This document shows, one piece after another, positions 1-5,130 of a DNA stretch of 7,107 nt (positions are counted from its first letter, which is position 1; the number at the start of each line of letters is the position of its first letter). The DNA is from DASVXQ01 sp046727955. Its GTDB lineage: Bacteria; Actinomycetota; CALGFH01. The stretch is taken from assembly GCA_046727955.1 (NCBI GenBank), contig JBKPDO010000200.1, forward strand, positions 1 through 7,107, read 5' to 3'. A model generated the notes under the pieces. It was not told where the DNA came from and did not search any database. It saw only the letters and a list, made by a program, of their open reading frames with translations. A program made the translations under genes and the position numbers.

Positions 1-948
1 ATCTGGGCCAGCATCGGCAACCCGCTGGCCGAGGCTCGCAACGACCTGGCGATCGCGCGCCTGCAGGGAGCGGCGGCCGCGCCGGGCGCCAGCGCGCGGG
101 CCGAGCAGCGGCTGCGGGCGCTCGGCGTCAAGCTGCAGGCCCCCGCCGGAGCCGGCCTGCTGCAGGCGGTGGTCGGGTCGGAGCCCGCCGCGGTGCGCGT
201 CCAGGCCCTCGGCGGCTTCCGGGTGCTGCGCGGCAACGAGCCCGTCGGGGCGGACCGCTGGCGCTCGCAGAAGGCCCGCGACCTGCTCAAGGTGCTCATC
301 GCCAGGCGGGGCCGGCCGGTGCCGCGCGAGCTGCTGATGGAGACGCTGTGGCCGGAGGAGGACCCGGCGCCGCTGTCGAACCGGCTGTCGGTGGCGCTGT
401 CGACCGTCCGCGGCGTGCTCGATCCCGAGCGGCGCTTCGAGCCCGACCGGTTCGTCGCGGCGGACCGGCACGCGGCCTGGCTGGCCGACCTGGAGGTCGA
501 CGTCGAGGAGTTCCTCGCCGCCGGGCGCGACGGGCTGGCCGCCTACGCCAAGGGTGAGCAGGACCAGGCACTCGCGCTGCTGACCTCGGCCGAGGTCACC
601 TACGCCGGCGACTTCCTGGAGGAGGACCGCTACGAGGACTGGGCGGTCCCGCTGCGCGAGGAGGCCAGAGCGGCGTACCTCGCGGTGACCAGGACGCTTG
701 CGAGGATCGCGGCCGGCGCTGGTGACGACGACCTCGCCGTGCGCTACCATCTGCGGCTGCTCGAGCGCGATCCGTACGACGAGGAGGCGCACATCGGTCT
801 GGTGCTGGCGCTGGCCAGGGCGGGCAGGCACGGCGAGGCGAGGCGCCGCTACCGGCTCTATACGGAGCGGATGACGGAAATCGGCGTGGAGGCGGCACCG
901 TTCCCGGCAAATACCGCGGAACGACCCGCCGGTTTCAGCCTGCTTTAA
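1..948 (+). CDS. C-terminal part of a large SARP/BTAD-type transcriptional regulator (5' end outside window)
   Basis: The reading frame is open from base 1 to the TAA at 946-948, so 315 residues are visible. Residues 1-25 (IWASIGNPLAEARNDLAIARL) resemble the last helices of a TPR-like repeat region, as found in large ATPase-TPR regulators. Residues about 65-146 look like an OmpR-like winged-helix DNA-binding domain (start VRVQALGGFRVLRG; helix with QKARDLLKVLIARRG; ELLMETLWPEE). Residues about 166-302 look like a bacterial transcriptional activator domain (VDVEEFLAAG, LLERDPYDEEAH, ending EIGVEAAPFP). The winged-helix plus BTAD pair defines SARP proteins, which activate transcription from direct repeats, often for secondary metabolism. 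Here it sits at the C-terminus, the reverse of AfsR. A GTG at 169 could start a free-standing SARP, but coding-like sequence runs upstream of it, so I prefer a partial large protein. Targets are unknown. Confidence 0.88.
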   Translation: MWASIGNPLAEARNDLAIARLQGAAAAPGASARAEQRLRALGVKLQAPAGAGLLQAVVGSEPAAVRVQALGGFRVLRGNEPVGADRWRSQKARDLLKVLIARRGRPVPRELLMETLWPEEDPAPLSNRLSVALSTVRGVLDPERRFEPDRFVAADRHAAWLADLEVDVEEFLAAGRDGLAAYAKGEQDQALALLTSAEVTYAGDFLEEDRYEDWAVPLREEARAAYLAVTRTLARIAAGAGDDDLAVRYHLRLLERDPYDEEAHIGLVLALARAGRHGEARRRYRLYTERMTEIGVEAAPFPANTAERPAGFSLL

Positions 949-964
949 GACTGGTCGAAGACTG
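947..964 (+). promoter_or_regulatory. Heptamer direct repeat with 11-bp period (possible SARP box)
   Basis: AAGACTG occurs at 947-953 and again, identically, at 958-964, so the start-to-start distance is 11 bp. SARP proteins are known to bind heptameric direct repeats one helical turn apart, and the gene just upstream encodes a SARP-type DNA-binding domain. The first copy overlaps the stop codon of that gene and the pair ends 18 bp before the ATG at 983. I see no convincing -10 element after it, so a regulatory role is inference. Confidence 0.3.
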
Positions 965-982
965 CCGTGGAAGATCGCCGCC

Positions 983-1198
983 ATGCAGACCTTCCTGGTG
1001 CGCGTCTGGACGCCCGCGGCGAGCGAGGGCGGGGCGGCGCCGGCGGCGATCCATGGCGTGGTTGAGCACGTCGGGTCCAAAAGCAGCCGGCCGTTCGAAG
1101 GGGAGCGCGACCTCGTGCTCTTCATCCATGACTGCCTGGGGGGCCACCAGGAAGGTATCTGCAGCGAGACCGGGCCCAGGGGCTCGGAAAGCGCCTAG
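983..1198 (+). CDS. Small conserved protein of unknown function (71 aa), downstream partner of the SARP-type regulator
   Basis: The protein runs from an ATG at 983 to the TAG at 1196-1198, 34 bp after the regulator. A weak GGAAG (969-973) lies 9 nt before the start. The N-terminal pattern MQTFLVRVWTPA, then HGVVEHVGS, then PFEGERDLVLFIHDCL matches my memory of a small protein family that often sits next to BTAD regulators in high-GC bacteria. The first 55 or so residues look like one small alpha/beta domain, with beta strands at FLVRVW and HGVVEHVG and a helix after the PFEG segment. The last 18 residues (QEGICSETGPRGSESA region) look like an unstructured tail. There is no signal peptide or membrane segment, so it is probably cytoplasmic. 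Codon third positions are mostly G/C, as in neighbouring genes. Its function is unknown; a link to the regulator is inferred from position only. Confidence 0.72.
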   Translation: MQTFLVRVWTPAASEGGAAPAAIHGVVEHVGSKSSRPFEGERDLVLFIHDCLGGHQEGICSETGPRGSESA

Positions 1199-1201
1199 CC
1201 T

Positions 1202-1238
1202 GCGGGCCCGCCCATATCGGGGGAATGGGCGGGCCCGC
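1202..1238. terminator. Perfect 12-bp inverted repeat between convergent genes, probable bidirectional terminator
   Basis: GCGGGCCCGCCC (1202-1213) and GGGCGGGCCCGC (1227-1238) are exact reverse complements with a 13-nt loop (1214-1226). The hairpin begins 4 bases after the small-protein stop at 1198, and the permease on the other strand ends at 1311. A GC-rich stem without a T tract is common for terminators in high-GC bacteria. Because each arm is itself nearly palindromic, other foldings are possible. Confidence 0.6.
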
Positions 1239-1301
1239 CTCCTTCCCCGGCCGGGCGGGCCCGCCTCCTTCCCCGACTGGGCGGGCCCGCCTTCCTCCCC
1301 C
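1227..1301. repeat. Three tandem 26-bp GC-palindrome repeats
   Basis: Units begin at 1227, 1253 and 1279. The first two share 23 identical bases, made of the 12-bp palindrome GGCGGGCCCGCC (1228-1239, 1254-1265, 1280-1291) with a leading G and a CTCCTTCCCCG tail. The third copy diverges slightly in the tail. A fourth core, CGGGCCCG, lies at 1203-1210, so core starts are spaced 27, 26 and 26 bp. The array fills most of the 112-bp gap between two convergent genes. It may act as serial terminators, a protein-binding array or a slippage-prone tandem repeat. Confidence 0.8.
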
Positions 1302-1310
1302 CGGCTCCGG

Positions 1311-2210
1311 TCAGGACGAGACGTCCTTGGTATCGAAGCGGGCCCAGGCGAGCGCCAGGAACAGCGCTATGTAGGCCGCCTGAGTGCCGAGGCCGACGAG
1401 CAGGTCGTGGCTGGGCACCGGCTGCCGCAGCAGGTCGCCGAAGGCCAGCCAGCGGTCGCTGAACAGGTACGGGTGGATGGCCGACACCTGCGGGATCGCG
1501 TCGAGCACCTGGCTGACGATGCTCAGGGTCAGCGTGGCGGCCATGGCACCCACCGGCACCTCGGTCAGGGTCGAGACGAATAGCCCGATGGCCGCCAGCC
1601 CGGCCATTGACACGCCCACGTACAGCGCGATCAGCAGGATCCTGAGGATCGCCTCGGCCAGCGGGATGGTGCTGCCCGACAGCAGCGTGACCCGGCCGAT
1701 CGGGAACAGCGCAAAGCCGGTGAGCGCCCCGGCGACGGCGACCACCAGCACCGCGGCGAGGCAGAACGCGACCACGGCGGTGTACTTGACCGCCAGCAGG
1801 CGGACACGGCGCACCGGTACCACCAGCAGCGAGCGCAGCGTCCCCAGACTGGCCTCGCCCGCGACCGCGTCGCCGGAGACAACCGAGACCGCCAGCGGCA
1901 GGAACAGCGGCAGCACGGCCACCAGCGCGGTGAGCGACAGGAACAGCCCGTTGCCGGTGATGCGGTCGATGAACTGCGGCCCCTCGCCGGCGCTCGGCGA
2001 GGTCGACGAGAGCTTGACGGCGATGCCGATCAGCACCGGCACCGCGGCGAGCACGGCCAGCAGTACCAGGTTGCGGCGGCGGCGGAAGACCAGGGCCAGC
2101 TCGGAGCGGAGGAAGCGGCCCACGGTCGGCCGGGTCAGCGAGCCGCTCGGCGCCGGCGGCGCGGGCCGCGCCGCCGGCGCCGCGTCGAGCGGTGGGCTAC
2201 TCGTTGACAT
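1311..2210 (-). CDS. ABC-2 type transporter permease
   Basis: This 299-residue integral membrane protein is the likely channel of the exporter formed with the ATPase encoded just upstream. Residues 1-30 form a Pro/Ala-rich cytoplasmic tail. Six hydrophobic segments lie at about 47-66, 90-112, 144-170, 185-213, 218-238 and 270-290. After the second is the stretch VSGDAVAGEASLGTLRSLLV (111-130) followed by PVRR, the conserved D..AGE...GTLR.LL..P.R signature of ABC-2 permeases with bacitracin/Nos-type ATPases. The C-terminus RFDTKDV is also typical. The ATG at 2208-2210 overlaps the ATPase gene by 14 bp and is preceded by a GGGAGGG motif about 6 nt away, which suggests translational coupling. 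The cargo (drug, lipid or peptide) cannot be read from the sequence. Confidence 0.93.
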   Translation of the reverse strand: MSTSSPPLDAAPAARPAPPAPSGSLTRPTVGRFLRSELALVFRRRRNLVLLAVLAAVPVLIGIAVKLSSTSPSAGEGPQFIDRITGNGLFLSLTALVAVLPLFLPLAVSVVSGDAVAGEASLGTLRSLLVVPVRRVRLLAVKYTAVVAFCLAAVLVVAVAGALTGFALFPIGRVTLLSGSTIPLAEAILRILLIALYVGVSMAGLAAIGLFVSTLTEVPVGAMAATLTLSIVSQVLDAIPQVSAIHPYLFSDRWLAFGDLLRQPVPSHDLLVGLGTQAAYIALFLALAWARFDTKDVSS

Positions 2211-3138
2211 CGAATCCCTCCCCGGTAAGCGACACGTAGGTGTCCTCCAGCGACGGGCGCTGCACCGCCAGGCCCCGCACGCGCACGCCGGCGCCGACCA
2301 GCGCGGCGGTAACGCGCTCGGGCGGCACGCCGTCGAGGACGGCCTCTGCCGCGTCGCCGCGCGGCTCCGCGTCGCGGCAGCCCAGCTCGGTCAGCACCCG
2401 CACCGCCAGGTCGGGGTCGGCGGTGTCCACGTGCAGGCGCGGCTCGGCGCCCGCGCCCAGCTCCGCCAGGCTGCCCTGGGCAACGAGGTGGCCGGCGGAC
2501 ATGATCCCCGCGTGCGAGCAGAGCTGCTCCACCTCACCCAGCAGGTGCGACGAGAGGAACACCGTCGTGCCGTCGCGGGCCAGCTCGCGGATCAGGGCGC
2601 GCACCTCGCGAGTGCCCTGCGGATCGAGCCCGTTGGTGGGCTCGTCCAGCATCAGCAGCTCGCGCGGCTGCAGCAACGCGGCGGCGAGCCCGAGCCGCTG
2701 GCGCATGCCCATGGAGTAGTTGCGGTAGCGCTTGCCCGCCGCCGCCGCGAGCCCGACCCGCTCGAGCGCCTGGCCGATGCGGGCACGCGAGGTGCGCGGG
2801 TCGGCCAGGCTGTCGGCCGCGTCGAGGCGCGCGAGGTTGGCCCAGCCGCTGAGGTAGGGATGGAACGCGGGACCCTCGATCAGGGCGCCGACCCGGCGCA
2901 GCACCCGGGTCGCGCCGGCGGGCATGGGCGCGCCGAGCACCTCCCAGGTCCCCCTGGTGGGGGCGATCAGCCCGAGCAGCACGCGGATCGTGGTGGTCTT
3001 GCCCGACCCGTTGGGCCCGAGGAACCCGAACACGCTCCCCTGCGGCACGGCGAGGTCGAGATCGGCCACCGCCAGCTGACCGCCGCGGAAGCGCTTGCTG
3101 AGCCCGCGGCAGGCAAGCGCGGGAGCCGCCTGGGTCAC
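2197..3138 (-). CDS. ABC transporter ATP-binding protein
   Basis: This 313-residue cytoplasmic ATPase should power the ABC-2 permease encoded downstream. Motifs appear in canonical order: Walker A GPNGSGKTT (41-49), ABC signature YSMGMRQRL (141-149; the YSMGM form is usual in this subfamily), Walker B LLMLDEP (161-167), D-loop NGLDP (169-173) and switch histidine H198 in SSH. The region after about 230 is a C-terminal accessory domain ending in PSLEDTYVSLTGE, usual for exporter ATPases of the drug/bacitracin-resistance type. The start is GTG (3136-3138), which overlaps the TGA of the LolA-like gene as GTGA. A GGGAG at 3146-3150 lies 7 nt before it. The first catalytic motifs are intact, so the protein should be active. 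Substrate not predictable. Confidence 0.95.
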   Translation of the reverse strand: MTQAAPALACRGLSKRFRGGQLAVADLDLAVPQGSVFGFLGPNGSGKTTTIRVLLGLIAPTRGTWEVLGAPMPAGATRVLRRVGALIEGPAFHPYLSGWANLARLDAADSLADPRTSRARIGQALERVGLAAAAGKRYRNYSMGMRQRLGLAAALLQPRELLMLDEPTNGLDPQGTREVRALIRELARDGTTVFLSSHLLGEVEQLCSHAGIMSAGHLVAQGSLAELGAGAEPRLHVDTADPDLAVRVLTELGCRDAEPRGDAAEAVLDGVPPERVTAALVGAGVRVRGLAVQRPSLEDTYVSLTGEGFDVNE

Positions 3139-4286
3139 CGGGTCGCTCCCGCGCCGGTCAGCGGCTTGGCGGCCGACAGCGGCTGTGCCGCCGCGGCCTG
3201 CAGCGCCTCCGGCGTCACCGCGCCGACGTAGAGGCGGCCGTCATCGGTCAGCAGGCCGGTGAGGAGCGTCGTGCGCACGATCCGCCCGCTGCCGAAGGCG
3301 CCGTGCACGGGAGTGGCGATCCGCAGCAGGTCGCTCAGCGCCCCGCCGCTGCCCTTGGCAGAGCCATCGGCACTGGTGTCGACGTTGCGCAGCACCAGCA
3401 CCGAGGTCCAGCCCGAGCCGAGCACAGCCGGCTGGTCGGCGGCCACGGCGCCGCGGTCGCGCGCCGCGTTCTTCCGCTGCTGCTCCGAGGCCCCGTTCTG
3501 CTCCGAGCGCTCGGTCACCTTGGCGCCGGGGGGCGGGGTGAACGCGAAGACGCTGGCGGCCGGGACGCGGAATTGCACGTCGGTGAAGCCAGTCTCGAAG
3601 GCCGGCGTGGACTTGCCCTTGGCGAGCACCTGCACCTGCAGCGGGACGTGGGTCTGGCCGTCCACCGCCAGCACGACCGAGTCGATCAGCGAGCGGGGGT
3701 CCTTTGGCCGCAGGCGTAGCTGGTACACGTCCCGGCCTGCCACCCGGGCGGTGCGGTCGACCGTGACGGTGGTCGTCGGGGTGATCGCGGCCACGGCCTG
3801 ATTGGCCGCCTCCTGGGGCGTCAGCGCGCCGGCCGGGCCGGCCTTCGCGCGCGGCTGCTCCGCTCCGGCCTGGTGGGCCAGGCGCAGGTGGGTGACGGTG
3901 TTGCCGTCGCTCGAGTAGACCCAGAGGTCCTGGCCGTTGCGGATCACGTCCGACTCGGCGAGCGTGCCGGTGATCGCCAGCCGGGCGTGGTCCTTGCCGG
4001 CGTACCAGACCCGCACGGTGTGGGAGCCGGAGGCGAGGCCGCTCAGCGAGGCGCTGCCGTTGCCACTGCCCAGCGACGGCAGTGCCGGCAGGCCGAGGCG
4101 GGCCGTCTCGACCACCGTGCCGGAGAAGCCGGGCACGTTTGCCTGGCTCACGGCGGCGAGGAGCTGCTCGGCGGTCCGGGGCGGCAGCGAGGGCGAGGCG
4201 CTGTCGGAGCGCGACGCCAGCCCGATGCCGCCGGCGATCACCGCCGCCGTCACCACGAGCGGAGCGGCCCAGCGCAGAATTCTCAT
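3135..4286 (-). CDS. LolA-like exported protein with an extra C-terminal domain (383 aa)
   Basis: First gene of the operon. Residues 7-24 form a hydrophobic signal or anchor segment after MRILRW. There is no cysteine, so it is not a lipoprotein. Residues about 36-255 look like a LolA/RseB-type half-barrel: AEQLLAAVSQANVPGFSGTVVET, then VRVWYAGKDHARLAI, an ...GQDLWVYSSDGNTVTHL strand pair, and the closing VFAFTPPPGAKV. LolA and RseB folds bind lipids or sense envelope stress. A charged linker (about 256-285) leads to a second region (about 286-365; GSGWTSVLVLRN, TTLLTGLLTDDGRLYVGAVTPEAL) that I cannot name. The ATG at 4284-4286 is chosen because a strong GGAAGGAAGG sits 5 nt upstream and a signal segment follows at once. 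A longer reading to 4574 would overlap the response regulator. The likely role is an extracytoplasmic ligand binder or sensor for the adjacent ABC exporter and kinase. That role is inferred. Confidence 0.8.
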   Translation of the reverse strand: MRILRWAAPLVVTAAVIAGGIGLASRSDSASPSLPPRTAEQLLAAVSQANVPGFSGTVVETARLGLPALPSLGSGNGSASLSGLASGSHTVRVWYAGKDHARLAITGTLAESDVIRNGQDLWVYSSDGNTVTHLRLAHQAGAEQPRAKAGPAGALTPQEAANQAVAAITPTTTVTVDRTARVAGRDVYQLRLRPKDPRSLIDSVVLAVDGQTHVPLQVQVLAKGKSTPAFETGFTDVQFRVPAASVFAFTPPPGAKVTERSEQNGASEQQRKNAARDRGAVAADQPAVLGSGWTSVLVLRNVDTSADGSAKGSGGALSDLLRIATPVHGAFGSGRIVRTTLLTGLLTDDGRLYVGAVTPEALQAAAAQPLSAAKPLTGAGATR

Positions 4287-4291
4287 CGCAA

Positions 4292-4301
4292 CCTTCCTTC
4301 C
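4292..4301 (-). promoter_or_regulatory. Ribosome binding site that fixes the LolA-like start
   Basis: Read on the minus strand, this is GGAAGGAAGG followed by a 5-nt spacer (TTGCG) and ATG at 4286. It supports the 383-residue start over in-frame starts further upstream that lie inside the divergent gene. Confidence 0.75.
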
Positions 4302-4334
4302 ATGATCGTGATGCAGCGAGCTTGCCCCGGCCGC

Positions 4335-4372
4335 GCTGAGTCCTTGCTGAGAGAAGCTGAGACCGCTCTCAG
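4335..4372. promoter_or_regulatory. GCTGAG direct repeats in the divergent promoter region (probable OmpR-family binding site)
   Basis: GCTGAG begins at 4335, 4346 and 4356, spaced 11 and 10 bp. GCTCTCAG at 4365-4372 adds an inverted copy that pairs with CTGAGAG at 4347-4353. On the minus strand the same repeats read CTCAGC. OmpR/PhoB-type regulators bind as dimers to hexamer-heptamer direct repeats about 11 bp apart. This cluster lies in the 166-bp gap between the LolA-like/ABC operon and the response regulator gene, so autoregulation and co-control are likely. Candidate -10 elements are weak: GATAGT at 4405-4410 on plus and GATCAT (4302-4307) on minus. Confidence 0.55.
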
Positions 4373-4442
4373 GAACGGCTGCCGGGGGGGCGCGCCACAG
4401 CGCGGATAGTGCACTCTTGAGGTGAGCGACCGGACGATCCAC

Positions 4443-4447
4443 GGAGG
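4443..4447 (+). promoter_or_regulatory. Ribosome binding site for the response regulator (GTG start)
   Basis: GGAGG at 4443-4447 is 5 nt before the GTG at 4453-4455. It supports the non-ATG start, after which the regulator fold begins at once (MRVLVVDDE). Confidence 0.8.
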
Positions 4448-4452
4448 CGGAA

Positions 4453-5130
4453 GTGCGCGTGCTGGTGGTGGACGACGAGGTCCGGCTGGCGGCCGCGCTG
4501 CAGCGCGGGCTGCAGGCAGAGGGCTTCGCCGTGGACGTGGCCCACGACGGCGAGCAGGGGCTCCACCTGGCCACCGAGCGCGACTACGACCTGGTGGTCC
4601 TGGACGTGATGCTGCCAAAGCTCAACGGCTACCGGGTCTGCCAGCGCCTGCGCGCCGCCGGCAACTGGGTTCCCGTGCTGATGCTGAGCGCCAAGGACGG
4701 CGAGTACGACCAGGCGGAGGGGCTCGACGTAGGCGCCGACGACTACCTGGTCAAGCCGTTCTCGTACGTGGTGCTGGTGGCGCGGCTGCGCGCCCTGGCG
4801 CGCCGTGGCTCGCGGCAGCGGCCGACGGTGCTGCGGGCCGGTGACCTGAGCCTCGACCCGGCCACGCGCCAGGTGCGCCGCGAGGGCCTGGAGATCGACC
4901 TGACGCCGCGCGAGTTCGCGCTGCTCGAGTACCTGCTGCGGCGCCGCGACGAGGTCGTGCCCAAGCAGGAGATCCTCGAGCACGTCTGGGACGCGCACTA
5001 CGACGGCGACCCCAATGTGGTCGAGGTCTACGTCGGCTATCTGCGACGGAAGATCGACGTGCCGTTCGACCGGCGCGCCCTGCAGACCGTGCGCGGGGCT
5101 GGCTACCGGCTGGTCGGCACAGGTGGCTGA
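4453..5130 (+). CDS. OmpR-family two-component response regulator
   Basis: This 225-residue cytoplasmic protein is the DNA-binding partner of the adjacent histidine kinase. The receiver domain covers about 1-115, with acidic pocket D7/D8, phospho-acceptor D51 (LVVLDVMLP), switch serine S79 and K101 in LVKPFS. The winged helix covers about 126-222, with LTPREFALLEYLLRR, the recognition-helix region VVEVYVGYLRRKID, and the final hairpin QTVRGAGYRLV. Length and order are normal for the family. The Glu usual in the KPF...EL.AR stretch is Val here (FSYVVLVARLRAL). The start is GTG at 4453 with a good ribosome site. The stop at 5128-5130 lies 8 bp inside the kinase gene, so the two are probably translated together. 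It is divergent from the LolA-like/ABC operon and likely controls the shared promoter repeats, though this is inferred. Confidence 0.95.
   Translation: MRVLVVDDEVRLAAALQRGLQAEGFAVDVAHDGEQGLHLATERDYDLVVLDVMLPKLNGYRVCQRLRAAGNWVPVLMLSAKDGEYDQAEGLDVGADDYLVKPFSYVVLVARLRALARRGSRQRPTVLRAGDLSLDPATRQVRREGLEIDLTPREFALLEYLLRRRDEVVPKQEILEHVWDAHYDGDPNVVEVYVGYLRRKIDVPFDRRALQTVRGAGYRLVGTGG

Noticed and set aside
935..1147. 70-codon minus-strand frame opposite the small protein
   Set aside because: Weak composition and no recognised family. The plus-strand 983-1198 product has a recognisable conserved pattern and follows the regulator.
1227..1301. CRISPR array
   Set aside because: The repeats are directly tandem, with only about 3 variable bases between 23-bp units and no spacer-sized intervals. 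No cas genes are present.
1053..1583. 176-codon plus-strand frame across the small gene, palindromes and permease 3' end
   Set aside because: It runs out of frame through the small protein, through the repeat array and antisense to the permease. No domain is recognisable.
1384..3231. 615-codon plus-strand open frame opposite the ABC permease and ATPase
   Set aside because: No recognisable domain and a composition typical of shadows of GC-rich genes. The minus strand has full Walker A, signature and Walker B motifs.
4287..4574. N-terminal extension of the LolA-like gene to an upstream start at 4574
   Set aside because: It would run through the promoter region into the divergent regulator gene and place the signal segment deep inside the protein. 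The ATG at 4286 has a strong ribosome site.
5015..5122. ATG at 5015 as the kinase start
   Set aside because: It would overlap the regulator by 116 bp and add residues that are only an out-of-frame reading of its winged helix. The GTG at 5123 gives a normal 8-bp overlap.
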